Assembly: GCA_949840915.1 (NCBI GenBank)
Contig: CATKXY010000001.1
Coordinates: forward strand, 124,001-188,000
Direction of reading: 5' to 3'
Source: an uncultured Lachnospiraceae bacterium
Lineage (GTDB): Bacteria > Bacillota > Clostridia > Lachnospirales > Lachnospiraceae
Length of the DNA: 64,000 bases
How positions within the stretch are numbered: the stretch's first letter is position 1; each line of letters opens with the position of its first letter. Below are positions 1-9,900 of this stretch, one piece after another. The notes under the pieces are model-generated. The model saw only the letters and a program-made list of their open reading frames with translations, was not told where the DNA came from and did no database searches. The translations under genes and the position numbers were made by a program.

Positions 1-534
1 GCAGGCCAGAACACAGGAGGCAATTTTGATCCCCTTTTTATCGGCCAGCTTTTCGCTGTGCATGACGGCGAAATGCGCTCCCAGAGAATTGTAAACGTGA
101 ATGCTCGGCCACAGGTTTGTGGGAGTGTCTGTCTGCCACAGCTGCGCCACCATCTGCGTGAAGATATTATCTCTGGGCATCACGCTCAGCCGCAGGTGAT
201 GGCCGTTTGGCCATAGGGTGGATATGATCAAAAAGACGGTCATACCGGTAAACAGGAATACGCAGGTTCTGTAGTAATTGGTCTTGTCTGTAAAGAACTG
301 ATACAGCACCACTGCGGACACATAGGCAAACCACAGAAAATATGGGATCACGAACACCTCCAGAAAAGGTATGTAATCATCCACGGCCATATGGATCACA
401 CGATAGTGGGACGTGACGGTTTTTTCCAGGTGCCAGAACCACAGCCAGTAAATGATACCGTATACGATCAGGGGCAGTGCGTGCCGATATTTTATAAATA
501 GTTCTCTGCATTTTTCAAAATTAATACTTTTCAT
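1..534 (-). CDS. PAP2-like phosphatase family membrane protein, 3' end beyond window
   Basis: The reverse strand is open from an ATG at 534 to the window edge (178 codons), so the gene is truncated at its C-terminus; this explains its absence from the ORF track. The protein starts MKSINFEKCRELF and has several hydrophobic segments (about residues 20-35, 60-80 and 90-110). A PSIHVYNSLGAHFAVMHS stretch near residue 150 resembles the PSxH part of the PAP2/lipid phosphatase superfamily signature. An AACGGAGGATA ribosome site precedes the start. The likely role is a membrane lipid-phosphate phosphatase or related transferase, but the catalytic C-terminal motif lies outside the window and the substrate is unknown. 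Confidence 0.75.
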   Translation of the reverse strand, partial: MKSINFEKCRELFIKYRHALPLIVYGIIYWLWFWHLEKTVTSHYRVIHMAVDDYIPFLEVFVIPYFLWFAYVSAVVLYQFFTDKTNYYRTCVFLFTGMTVFLIISTLWPNGHHLRLSVMPRDNIFTQMVAQLWQTDTPTNLWPSIHVYNSLGAHFAVMHSEKLADKKGIKIASCVLAC

Positions 535-870
535 ATAAATTATCCTCCGTTACGGGGAATCCCCCGGACAACATATAGTATAATCCAACCGGTCAAAAAT
601 GCAATGTATTTTTGACAATCTTATAGGAATCTTTAGGATTCTTAAGAATTTTAAGAAATTTGGGACTTCCTATTTGGAAGATATTGTATTATAATACAGT
701 TGAGATGACATCGGCTCACAGTCAAGGGCACATCCAGGACCTGTCTTTTAGAAACAATCCCTTACGGAATGATATGAATAAAGAGTGAATGATATAATTG
801 TCAGGATGAGATCATGAGGATTAAAATAAGCGGCGTCTGCTGCATTGAGAGGTGTTGACGGGAGGTATTT
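535..870. other. Intergenic region between PAP2-like gene and rho
   Basis: This 336-base gap separates two divergent genes. It holds the promoter candidate listed at 612-639 and a second isolated TATAAT at 690-695 without a clear -35 element. The rest looks like the rho 5' leader. I see no ORF or conserved RNA in it. Confidence 0.5.
612..639 (+). promoter_or_regulatory. Sigma-A type promoter candidate upstream of rho
   Basis: A perfect TTGACA at 612-617 is followed after 16 bases by TAGGAT at 634-639. It lies about 230 bases ahead of the rho start, implying a long leader, which is common for autoregulated rho genes. The TATAAT at 690-695 is an alternative start region. Confidence 0.5.
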
Positions 871-2334
871 ATGAGAGAAAAGTATGAATCACTGGCATTG
901 TTGCAATTGAAGGAGCTGGCCAAGGTTCGCGGTCTGAAGGGCACCTCTGCAATGAAGAAGGCAGAGCTGGTGGAGGCTATGCTGGCGGAGGACGAGCGTC
1001 AGAAAGCGCTTGCCGGGACGGCGGCCGGGCAGATAACATCGGGGGCGTCGCCTGCGGCAAATGCGGCTGCCAGGGCAGCGGTTCCCGGTGCGGCGCCCGC
1101 ATCGAATACGGCCGTGAGGGAACCCGTGGAGGAGCAGGGTATGTCTTACGGACAGAGCCGTGTCCAGGAGGCCTGTGAGGAGGGGAACCAGATTCCCAAG
1201 GATTTGGACAGCGGTCTGGAGGCCAGCGGTATTTTGGAGGTTATGCCGGACGGATACGGATTTATCCGCTGTGAAAACTATCTGCCCGGTGAGAACGATG
1301 TCTATGTGGCACCCAGCCAGATACGCCGTTTCGGTTTAAAGACGGGTGATATTCTCTGCGGCAATAAGCGTGTGAAGACGCAGCAGGAGAAATTCAGCGC
1401 CCTTTTATTTGTGCGGTCCATCAACGGTTATACCCCGGAGGAATGCGCAAAACGCAAAAACTTTGAGGATATGACTCCTATTTTTCCCAATGAGCGCATT
1501 AAGCTCGAGACGCAGGGCTGCGGTGTGTCTATGCGGGTCATGGATCTGGTGAGTCCTGTGGGAAAGGGCCAGAGAGGAATGATCGTGTCGCCGCCCAAGG
1601 CCGGCAAGACCACCCTTTTAAAGGAAGTGGCCAAGTCCATTCTGCGGGCCAATCCGCGGATGCATATGCTGATTCTGCTGATCGACGAGCGTCCTGAGGA
1701 GGTAACGGATATCAAGGAGGCCATTGTCGGGCGGAATGTGGAGGTGATCTACTCTACCTTTGACGAGCTGCCCGAGCATCATAAACGCGTGTCGGAGATG
1801 GTGATCGAGCGGGCGAAACGCCTGGTGGAGCACAAGAAGGATGTGGTTATCCTGCTTGACAGTATCACTCGTCTCACAAGGGCCTATAATCAGGTAGTTC
1901 CCCCCAGCGGGCGCACTCTGTCGGGAGGCCTTGACCCGGCGGCGCTGCATATGCCCAAGCGCTTTTTTGGCGCGGCGCGCAATATGCGTGAGGGAGGCAG
2001 TCTGACGATTCTTGCCACCGCGCTGGTGGAGACCGGAAGCAAGATGGACGACGTGGTCTATGAGGAGTTCAAGGGAACCGGCAATATGGAGATCGTATTG
2101 GACCGCAAGCTTTCCGAGAAGCGTATTTTCCCCGCCATTGATCTTGCGAAATCAAGCACCAGAAGGGAGGACCTGCTGCTTGACGGTGAGGAGCTGGAGG
2201 CTATCAATATCATGCGCAAGGCGCTGAACGGAATGAAATCCGACGAGGCGACAGACCGGATTCTCGATATGTTCGCCCACACGAGGAATAATTTTGAGTT
2301 TGTGAATATGGTCAAGAAAAACAGATTTATTTAA
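871..2334 (+). CDS. rho: Transcription termination factor Rho
   Basis: Hexameric RNA-dependent ATPase/helicase that terminates transcription. The N-terminus (residues 1-40) carries the Rho_N/SAP-like helical domain. An Ala/Pro/Gly-rich insertion follows (about 45-110), then the cold-shock-type RNA-binding domain with [19 protein letters not shown]. The RecA-like ATPase has Walker A in [14 protein letters not shown], Walker B in [16 protein letters not shown], and the conserved [20 protein letters not shown]. At 487 residues it is longer than the roughly 420 of E. coli Rho because of the linker insertion, a feature seen in many Clostridia. A GGGAGG ribosome site precedes the ATG. It is followed by rpmE, as in many Firmicutes. 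Confidence 0.97.
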   Translation: MREKYESLALLQLKELAKVRGLKGTSAMKKAELVEAMLAEDERQKALAGTAAGQITSGASPAANAAARAAVPGAAPASNTAVREPVEEQGMSYGQSRVQEACEEGNQIPKDLDSGLEASGILEVMPDGYGFIRCENYLPGENDVYVAPSQIRRFGLKTGDILCGNKRVKTQQEKFSALLFVRSINGYTPEECAKRKNFEDMTPIFPNERIKLETQGCGVSMRVMDLVSPVGKGQRGMIVSPPKAGKTTLLKEVAKSILRANPRMHMLILLIDERPEEVTDIKEAIVGRNVEVIYSTFDELPEHHKRVSEMVIERAKRLVEHKKDVVILLDSITRLTRAYNQVVPPSGRTLSGGLDPAALHMPKRFFGAARNMREGGSLTILATALVETGSKMDDVVYEEFKGTGNMEIVLDRKLSEKRIFPAIDLAKSSTRREDLLLDGEELEAINIMRKALNGMKSDEATDRILDMFAHTRNNFEFVNMVKKNRFI

Positions 2335-2358
2335 ATTCATTAATTTTGAATTTGGGTA

Positions 2359-2387
2359 TTGCAAGCAGTGCTTGTCTGTGTTACAAT
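2359..2387 (+). promoter_or_regulatory. rpmE promoter with palindrome in the spacer
   Basis: TTGCAA (2359-2364), 17 bases, then TACAAT (2382-2387), preceded by TGT to give an extended -10. The spacer contains the perfect inverted repeat CAAGCA-G-TGCTTG (2362-2374), which would place a repressor directly over the promoter. Confidence 0.55.
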
Positions 2388-2467
2388 AATACCGCTGTTT
2401 GTGGTTCCATAAGCAGTGCGGATGAGAACAAAACTAATACACGATATTTGCATAGAGAGGTGAAAGC

Positions 2468-2668
2468 ATGAAAGAAGGAATCCATCCCCAGTACTATCAG
2501 GCTACCGTTACCTGCAACTGTGGCAACACATTCGTGACCGGCTCTACCAAGCCCGAGATTCACGTGGAGGTCTGCTCCAAATGTCATTCATTCTACACAG
2601 GTCAGCAGAAAACCGCAAGAGCTGACGGACGCATTGATAAGTTCAACAAGAAATACGGTGTCAAATAA
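2468..2668 (+). CDS. rpmE: 50S ribosomal protein L31 (zinc-binding C+ type)
   Basis: Large-subunit ribosomal protein of 66 residues, a normal length. It begins [20 protein letters not shown] and has the four zinc ligands of the C+ form: C16, C18, C36 and C39 (CxC ... CxxC). Loss of these ligands defines the zinc-independent paralogue, so this is the primary, zinc-loaded version. A GAGGTGAAAGC ribosome site precedes the ATG. It has its own promoter downstream of rho and an intrinsic terminator immediately after. Confidence 0.97.
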   Translation: MKEGIHPQYYQATVTCNCGNTFVTGSTKPEIHVEVCSKCHSFYTGQQKTARADGRIDKFNKKYGVK

Positions 2669-2680
2669 GAATGCAGGCGA

Positions 2681-2712
2681 AAGGTTGAGGTATTTCTATC
2701 TCAACCTTTTTT
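2681..2712 (+). terminator. Intrinsic terminator of rpmE
   Basis: A nine-base stem AAGGTTGAG / CTCAACCTT with a ten-base loop is followed by a T-run. Confidence 0.85.
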
Positions 2713-2795
2713 GTCTCAACCTTTTGTTATTCCCGGGGGAATATTACTGTCGGAGGACGCCGGGGCAATCAGAGTAAATCAGAGCAGGAGCAGTT

Positions 2796-3842
2796 ATGGC
2801 GAGGAAGAAGAGCAGTCGCTACTCCGGAATCGGCGGACAGGCCGTTCTGGAGGGCGTTATGATGAAGAATAAAGAGCGTTACGCCATCGCGGTGCGAAAG
2901 CCAAACGGCGAGATCGATGTGGAGCTTGAGAATTATCAGGAGCTGGTGCACGGCAACAAGCTGAAAAAGCTTCCGCTGATCCGCGGGGTGTTTAATTTTC
3001 TGGATTCCATGATTCTTGGGATGAAAGCCCTGAATCATTCCGCATCTTTCTATGAGGAGGAGAGCGGCGGGAAGGAGCCGGGTAAGACTTCTAATGGGGG
3101 CGGCAGCGGCGAGAAGCTGATGAGTCTGCTGGTGGCGCTTTTTTCCGTGGCGCTGGCAGTGGGTATTTTTATAGTATTGCCCTATTTCATTTCATTGTTT
3201 TTTGAGAGATATATCAGAAATGCGTCTCTGCTGGCGATCCTGGAGGGATGTATCCGCATTGTGATATTTTTGCTCTACGCATGGGGCATCAGTGCGATGA
3301 AGGATATCAGGCGTCTGTACCAATATCACGGCGCGGAGCATAAATGCATCAACTGTATCGAGAAGGGGAGGCCGCTCACGGTCCACAATGTGATGAGAAG
3401 TTCCAGACAGCACAGGCGCTGCGGCACAAGCTTTATCTTTTTTGTGCTGCTGGTGAGTGTTATTCTGTTTTTCTTTATCAGGGTGGACAATGTGGTGGAA
3501 AAGGTGGTGCTGCGCATCCTGCTCATGCCTGTGGTAGCCGGTATTTCCTATGAATTGATCCGTCTGGCGGGAAGAAGCGACAATATCGTCGTTCGGCTTC
3601 TGTCTGCTCCCGGCATGTGCATTCAGCGTCTGACTACCAGAGAGCCTGACGAGCAGATGGTCGAGGTGGCCATCGCGGCAGTGGAGGCCGTATTTGACTG
3701 GAAGACATATCTTCATAATGTGTTTGGCTATGAGGTGGATGAGACGTGGATGGACGACTCGGGCCGGAAGAGTGCGGATCCGGGTCTGGCTTCGGACGCC
3801 GTTTTGCCCGACGATTCCGGGGAGGCCGGACAGCCGTCATGA
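2796..3842 (+). CDS. DUF1385 (YqhQ-family) membrane protein
   Basis: 348 residues beginning MARKKSSRYSGIGGQAVLEG, followed by VMMKNKERYAIAVR; this G-GQAVxEGVMM stretch is the hallmark of DUF1385. At least four membrane segments are visible between about residues 105 and 265. Conserved YHGAEHKCINCIE and RCGTSFIF motifs with Cys and His residues suggest metal or cofactor binding. The biochemical role is unknown. The gene ends in an ATGA overlap with prmC, so the two are translationally coupled, an arrangement seen in many Clostridia. Confidence 0.92.
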   Translation: MARKKSSRYSGIGGQAVLEGVMMKNKERYAIAVRKPNGEIDVELENYQELVHGNKLKKLPLIRGVFNFLDSMILGMKALNHSASFYEEESGGKEPGKTSNGGGSGEKLMSLLVALFSVALAVGIFIVLPYFISLFFERYIRNASLLAILEGCIRIVIFLLYAWGISAMKDIRRLYQYHGAEHKCINCIEKGRPLTVHNVMRSSRQHRRCGTSFIFFVLLVSVILFFFIRVDNVVEKVVLRILLMPVVAGISYELIRLAGRSDNIVVRLLSAPGMCIQRLTTREPDEQMVEVAIAAVEAVFDWKTYLHNVFGYEVDETWMDDSGRKSADPGLASDAVLPDDSGEAGQPS

Positions 3843-4681
3843 TATACAGAGAGTGTTATGATCGGGGCAGGGCTGTGCTTGAGACGGCAGGTGTGCCGGA
3901 GGCGGCTTTGGATGCCAGGCTGCTGCTGGAATATGTCTGCGGGACAGACCGGAACACGCTTTTGGTCCATGGCGACCGGGAAGTGACGGCAAAGGAGCAG
4001 AGCCGCTATGAAGCCCTGACAGCCCGGCGTGCGCGCCGGATTCCCCTGCAGCATCTCACGGGCGTGCAGGAGTTTATGGGGCTGACGTTCCGGGTGAATG
4101 AGCATGTGCTGATTCCAAGGCAGGATACGGAGATTCTGGCAGAGGAGGTTCTGCGCAGACTGCATGACGGGATGCGCATTCTGGATCTGTGTACCGGGAG
4201 CGGCTGTATTCTCATAAGTCTTCTGCATTATTCCAATGAATGCAGCGGTGTAGGGGCGGATATCTCGCAGGAGGCGCTGAAGGTGGCGGCAGAGAATGCC
4301 GGACGGCTTCTGGGTGCAGAGCGGTCCGTTGAATTTTTGCAGAGCGATCTGTTTGAGGAGATATCAGGCAAGTACGAAATCATTGTCTCCAATCCTCCCT
4401 ATATCGCGCGGGACGAGATACCGGGTCTGATGCCGGAGGTTCGAGAGCATGAGCCCGTGACGGCCCTGGACGGCGGAGAGGACGGGTTGGACTTTTACAG
4501 AGAGATCACAGAGAAAAGCAGAGCATATCTGAAGGGCGGCGGAATGTTGTTCTTTGAGATCGGATGCAGCCAGGGGGCTGCAGTGCAGGAATGTATGAGA
4601 CAAAACGGTTTTGCGGAGACTGTGATCGTGAAAGATTATTCCGGTCTGGACCGGGTGGTCTATGGCACATGGTGCGGATAA
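3839..4681 (+). CDS. prmC: Peptide chain release factor N5-glutamine methyltransferase
   Basis: SAM-dependent methyltransferase that modifies the GGQ glutamine of release factors. The protein is 280 residues from the ATG at 3839, which overlaps the DUF1385 stop codon; the longer track ORF from 3746 runs back through the upstream gene and is rejected. Visible motifs are the N-terminal PLQHLTG helix region, [18 protein letters not shown]-binding [15 protein letters not shown], and the catalytic NPPY in [12 protein letters not shown]. Its substrate RF1 is encoded immediately downstream. Confidence 0.96.
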   Translation: MIYRECYDRGRAVLETAGVPEAALDARLLLEYVCGTDRNTLLVHGDREVTAKEQSRYEALTARRARRIPLQHLTGVQEFMGLTFRVNEHVLIPRQDTEILAEEVLRRLHDGMRILDLCTGSGCILISLLHYSNECSGVGADISQEALKVAAENAGRLLGAERSVEFLQSDLFEEISGKYEIIVSNPPYIARDEIPGLMPEVREHEPVTALDGGEDGLDFYREITEKSRAYLKGGGMLFFEIGCSQGAAVQECMRQNGFAETVIVKDYSGLDRVVYGTWCG

Positions 4682-4716
4682 GCCCGCAAAATATCCGGTT
4701 TGGTGTGGAGAAAGGC

Positions 4717-5805
4717 ATGGTTATTAATATGTTTGACAGATTAGAGGATTTATTGATTCGGTTTGAGGAGATCTTGGGGGAGCTTCATGAGCCCACTGTC
4801 GCCAACAATCAGGAGCGTTTCCGCAAGCTGATGAAGGAGCAGAGCGATCTGACTCCTATTGTGGAGGCCTACAAAGAATATAAAAAATGCAGACAGGACG
4901 TCGAAGACTCTCTGGCCATGCTGGATGAGGAGAGCGACGAAGAGATGCGCGACATGATCAAGGAGACTCTGAACGAGAGCCGGAACCGTGTACAGGAGCT
5001 GGAACAGGAGCTGAAGGTCCTGCTGCTGCCCAAAGACCCCAACGACGACAAGAACGTGATCGTAGAGATCCGCGCCGGCGCAGGCGGGGATGAGGCGGCG
5101 CTGTTTGCGGCGGAGATTTACCGCATGTATGTGCATTATGCCGAGGGAAGACACTGGAGAGTGGAGACCATGAATGTGGATGAGATCGGCATTGGCGGCA
5201 TGAAGGAAGTCCAGTTTATGATAAACGGGCAGGGGGCGTACTCCGTGATGAAGTATGAGAGCGGCGTACACCGCGTGCAGCGCGTGCCGGAGACAGAGAG
5301 CGGCGGGCGCATTCATACCTCTACCATCAGCGTGGCGGTGATGCCTGAGGTGGACGAGGATATCGATATCAAGATTGAGGACAAGGATATCCGCATTGAT
5401 GTGATGCGCGCCTCGGGAAACGGCGGCCAGTGTGTAAATACCACGGATTCCGCGGTGCGTCTGACACATTACCCCACGGGTATCGTAGTCTACAGCCAGA
5501 CGGAGAAGTCTCAGATACAGAACAAGGCAAAGGCATTTGCCCTGCTGAAGGCGAAGCTCTATGACATCGAGCAGCAGCAGCGCCATGACGCTGAGGCGGA
5601 GCTGCGCCGCAGCCAGATCGGAACCGGTGACCGCTCGGAGAAGATACGCACCTACAATTTCCCTCAGGGACGTGTGACGGATCACCGGATCGGCCTGACG
5701 ATCTACAAGCTGGACAAGGTTATGAACGGCGATATCCAGGAGATCCTTGATGCCTGCATCGCCGCCGACCAGGCGGCAAAGCTAGTGAAAATGAATGAAA
5801 ACTAG
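4717..5805 (+). CDS. prfA: Peptide chain release factor 1
   Basis: Recognises UAA/UAG and triggers peptide release. From the ATG at 4717 the protein has 362 residues. A GGAG six bases upstream supports this start; MFDRLED at 4729 is the alternative family-typical start but has no ribosome site. Motifs: codon-recognition PET tripeptide in [17 protein letters not shown] and the catalytic GGQ in [17 protein letters not shown]. It lies 35 bases after prmC, whose product methylates this GGQ. The 3' end and stop codon are part of a tandemly repeated segment (see the repeat at 5797-5894). Confidence 0.96.
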   Translation: MVINMFDRLEDLLIRFEEILGELHEPTVANNQERFRKLMKEQSDLTPIVEAYKEYKKCRQDVEDSLAMLDEESDEEMRDMIKETLNESRNRVQELEQELKVLLLPKDPNDDKNVIVEIRAGAGGDEAALFAAEIYRMYVHYAEGRHWRVETMNVDEIGIGGMKEVQFMINGQGAYSVMKYESGVHRVQRVPETESGGRIHTSTISVAVMPEVDEDIDIKIEDKDIRIDVMRASGNGGQCVNTTDSAVRLTHYPTGIVVYSQTEKSQIQNKAKAFALLKAKLYDIEQQQRHDAEAELRRSQIGTGDRSEKIRTYNFPQGRVTDHRIGLTIYKLDKVMNGDIQEILDACIAADQAAKLVKMNEN

Positions 5806-5894
5806 AGGCCGCCTGGTCGGCTTGGACCGAGGCGGCAAAGTGAAACTGAACGAAAACTAGAGGCCGCCTGGTCGGCTTGGACCGAGGCGGCAAA
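5797..5894 (+). repeat. Tandem duplication of the prfA stop codon and its hairpin
   Basis: A 43-base unit beginning GAAAACTAGAGGCCGCC occurs at 5797-5839 and again identically at 5852-5894, a period of 55 bases. Each unit folds as GCCGCCT-GGTC-GGCTTG-GACC-G-AGGCGGC. The intervening bases resemble the last prfA codons, so the unit duplicates the gene end including its TAG. T-runs are weak, so terminator function is uncertain. A partial third copy (GGCGGCAAAATTAGTGAAAA) follows. Confidence 0.9.
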
Positions 5895-5914
5895 ATTAGT
5901 GAAAAGGATTGTTT

Positions 5915-6706
5915 TTACATCCCCGGCAGGCATACACGGATATCCATATCCCGGCTGCCGATGTACATATCCCGGTTTCCGTCCAGGGTGTGATATTTTA
6001 TGATGCTGTAATCTTCGTATTGATATAAAGCGCTGCCGCCGTCATCGTAAGAGAGCTCTTTTGCGATGCCGTTTCTCACATCCTGATTTGCGCGGACAAG
6101 CAGAGCGCGCAAGGTGATTTTGTCACTTTCCAGAGCCTCCGGCAGAGACAGGGTCTGATTGTCAACACTTATGGTGATATCGGATATTCCGTAATAGTAG
6201 AGACCTTCGCAGATCATTACCTTTTCCGGGCTATCAGGGTGTTCGGACGGTATGATGGAGAGGTCAAAATCACGGAATCCTTCCGTGGAGATGTCGTCTG
6301 TAATCATTTCAAAATCGGACCTCAGAGAGGGAGTTTCAAAATAATAGACCACGACTCTGCGCCCCTCTCCGTACAGATAGTCGGGGTGTTCAGACGGGTA
6401 TCTGACCGTAAATCTGTCGGACAGCTGCCGTTCTTCTTCATATTCATCAGGTTCCACGATCATATAGGAGTCTGTCTCTTCAATAACGGTTCCCAGAAAG
6501 CTGTGTTCAATTGTGGTGTCAATATCCGGTGTGACGGTTTCCGGCGTACAAATATCCGGCGGGGATATTTCGGAAGGAATTATCTGCGTCTCCCGGGAAG
6601 TGGGTTCGGAAGCGGGAGTATCCATATTGGTATCTAAACCGCCTGCGCATCCGGTCAGCAATAAGAAATGGATCAGTATCAAAGGAAATAGCTTCTTTTT
6701 TTTCAT
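5915..6706 (-). CDS. Putative lipoprotein of unknown function
   Basis: 263 residues. The N-terminus MKKKKLFPLILIHFLLLTGCAGG is a signal peptide with a lipobox (LLTGC), so the mature protein should be lipid-anchored on the outer face of the membrane. A Pro/Thr/Ser/Glu-rich linker (about residues 28-65) is followed by an acidic globular part with two similar YPSEHPDYL/IPSEHPDSP segments. I recognise no domain. An ACGGAGGG ribosome site precedes the ATG. It is convergent to prfA and divergent from the TPR gene. Confidence 0.8.
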   Translation of the reverse strand: MKKKKLFPLILIHFLLLTGCAGGLDTNMDTPASEPTSRETQIIPSEISPPDICTPETVTPDIDTTIEHSFLGTVIEETDSYMIVEPDEYEEERQLSDRFTVRYPSEHPDYLYGEGRRVVVYYFETPSLRSDFEMITDDISTEGFRDFDLSIIPSEHPDSPEKVMICEGLYYYGISDITISVDNQTLSLPEALESDKITLRALLVRANQDVRNGIAKELSYDDGGSALYQYEDYSIIKYHTLDGNRDMYIGSRDMDIRVCLPGM

Positions 6707-6869
6707 CCTAAACCCTCCGTGCGGTCTGTTGATTTGGTTTTATCGGTGGCTTTATATCTGTATAGACGCAGAAAATCCCGGAAGGTTTCAGGTATCCGGG
6801 ATTATTTTCCCGGGAATTTTTAAGATTGCGGCGACAGGAATTTTGACTTTGCAGGAAGCAGTACTTTTG

Positions 6870-6878
6870 TGATATAAT
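6870..6878 (+). promoter_or_regulatory. Extended -10 promoter element ahead of the TPR gene
   Basis: TGA-TATAAT forms an extended -10 (TG at 6870-6871, TATAAT at 6873-6878). The nearest TTGACT (6843-6848) is 24 bases away, too far for a canonical pair. Confidence 0.5.
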
Positions 6879-6958
6879 CAATTTTATATATCTATTATTC
6901 AATGAATCGTTATGACAAAAGTCCGGCATGTGTGTCAGAGTGAGTCTGGGGAGGCAAT

Positions 6959-9900
6959 ATGGATATTCAGGAAATGTTCTCGATACTTGGATTGGATGAG
7001 ACGACGGATGCTGACCTGATCAGGGCAGCATATCTAAAGCGATTAAACACCGTGAACCCGGAGGATAACCCCGAGGGCTTTAAGAGACTGCGCAGGGCAT
7101 ACGAGGAAGCGTTGCTCTACGGGAAACGGCAGATTGGGCCAGAGGAGGGTCGGACGGATGATCCGGTGGAGATTTTCCTGTGCAAGGCTGAGGAAATCTA
7201 TCGCTCCATCTCGCGGAGGATTGATAAAGCGGAGTGGGAAAAGCTGCTGGGGGATGAGATTCTGGATGATCTGGATCTGGGGGAGGATGCCAAGTGGCGT
7301 CTCTTTGCGATGCTGGCGGATAAATTTCGTATACCTTCAGATATCTGGCGTGTTTTAGACCATGTTTTCGGAATTGTGCAAAACGAGAAGACCTTCAAGG
7401 AACATCTGAATGTGAATTTTGTAGATTTTATGGTTCGCAACATTGTGTCGGATACGGAGGAAGGTCAGTTTACTTATGCCAGATTTGAAGGAAGGGACCA
7501 GGCGGATTATGATAGCTTTCTGGACGCGTATTACAAGCTGAGACGGTTTCTTGACACGCGAGAGCCGGAGGATAGAGACGAATGGGAGAAGGAGATATCC
7601 AGACAGGAGGCTTTTTTGGATTCCATGCAAATCTCTCATCCGAGATATGTGCTGGACAAGGCCCGTATCTGCATGATCCGCGGGGAGAAAGCGGAGGCGG
7701 AAAGAATCGCCCGGGAAATACTCGCACAAGAGTCCGGCCCGGATAAGGATCCATATGTTCTTCTGGGGAGTGCAGCGGTACTGAGGCAGTGCGGGTACGG
7801 CGATGAGGCGGAAGCTTTATTGCGGGAGCTTTTGGAACAGGAGAATCTAAACAGCGGTCTGATTTACATGGCGTCCTGGAACATGGCAGAAATATGCTTT
7901 GAAAGGGATAATCTGGTTGAAGCCAGAACCTATGTGAGAGCGGCGCGCCGATGTTATAATACGAAGGAAACCCTGGAGCTGGAAAATGAGATCTGCAGGG
8001 CACTGCTTTCTCTCTATACCGGGGAGCGGAAAGATTCGCTGACCCGGGAGGACGGTCTGCTTCTGGCAAAGGTGTTTTTACATTTGGATCAGGAGAAGCA
8101 GGCATTGGCGTTCTTTGAGGAACATCCTTTGCTTGAGGAGGATGCGTCGGATTGTCATCTGCTGAAGGGTTTGATATTGTTGGGATGCGGCGAGGCTGAG
8201 CGGGTGCTGAAGGAGGCGGAGGCCTACAGAAGATGCCTGCTGTCCGAAGAAAGTGACGCCGTGCCGCAGACAGAGGAGAACGAGAAGAAGACGCAGGAGC
8301 TGGCACAATCCTGGAGGATGGAGGCACAGGCTTTCCATCAGCTCTATTTGAAATCCAGGGAGGCGGACCCGGAGGGGGCGGCTCTGCTCAAGGATAAGAC
8401 GATGAACGCTATCAATGCGGCGATTGAGCTTTGCCCGGATGAGGTGCATTTTCTGGCTGTGAAGGTAGTCTTTTTAGATGATTTCGGGGAGTACGAGCAG
8501 ATCGTTGAAGTATGCAGGCGGATTCTTGAGTTCGCTTCGGATGATTTCTATGCATATTATTATCTGCAGGATGCATGTATGAAGCTTGACAGGGCGCAGG
8601 AGGTGGTGGACACATTTTATGCGGCCCGCAGAATCTATGATAAAATGCCGCGGATCTATGAACATGCGGTTACGATATTTATCAGATACGGACAGTACCG
8701 GGATGCGGCGCGCGTGCTGGATCTGGCAGAGGAATCGGGCGTGGCTTCGCAGCTGCTTTCTCTGCAAAGGTTCAAAGTGATGCGTCAGAATGTGACGGAC
8801 GAGACATCGTTTAAAAAGGCGGACGCGTATGCGGAGGAATTGTTGACGGAGCTTGAGAACGCAATGGAGCAGTCTGAGGAGACAAGGGACGAAACGGCCG
8901 GATATCTTGCGGAGGCCCGCCTTCAGCGCTGCTATCTGTATGACAGTCCCCAGGCCGGGCATATCAATTGGGCTGAGCGGCTCGATAAGATGGAGCAGTG
9001 GGCAAAGGAGACGCTTGAAATCTCCGACAATATAAATATGCGGTATTTTCTGGGAAGATTATACTGTCAGTACAGAAACGACACGAAAAGGGCGCTGGAA
9101 CAATTGAAGATCTGCGAGGAGCGCGGCATGACATTTCCGTGGCTGTTTCATTATATCGGAGCCTGTTACCGTGAAGACGGGAAATTGAATGATGCCATTG
9201 CCTATGATAAAAGAGCTCTGGAGGGATATCCGGAGGAAGAAGAATTCATTTATACGCTTTCCTGGAGATATCGGGAGAAGTTCGTCAACACAGCCCAGAA
9301 GGAGTATGCGGACGAATCATTCCGCTACATAGAGACGCTTCGGAGTAAATTTGGTGACAGCGGGCGTGAATACTGGCAGCTGGCGGTGCTGTATCTGCGG
9401 TGCGGGGATAAGGAGAAGGCGCTGGAATGTGCCGATCTCTCACTGAAGGACGGAGAAACCGCTCTGCGCTGGCAGCAGAAGGGGAAGATTTTGGAGATGC
9501 TCGACCGCGGAGACGAGGCGTTTGAATGCTATCAGAAGAGCATTGAGCTTGCGCGCGCGTCGGGCTCAGACAGAAAGTATCCGTTTACACAGAGCTATTG
9601 GTATTTTGTATACAAAGGGGATTATGAGGGCGGCGTAACATGGTTTCGCGGTCAGCAGCCTCTGGTATTGTCGGAGGAGCAGCGCAGGGATAATCTCGAT
9701 TCGATCATGAATCTGTATAAGTCGGCGCATCGGTGGGATGAGGCCCTGGGTATGATCGCGGAGATCTACGGCGGCACAAAGCTCTCGGAGCATGTATGTG
9801 ATTCGTGGGAGCTTGAGGGAGAGAGGATCATGAATCTGCTTGACCTCTATCAATTGACGCTCCCGGACGAGGAGCTTCCGGACAAGGCAGATCAGGCCCG

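Noticed and set aside
4750-5685. 311-codon ORF antisense to prfA
   Set aside because: It is the complementary-frame shadow of a highly conserved gene, Leu/His-rich with no motif or ribosome site.
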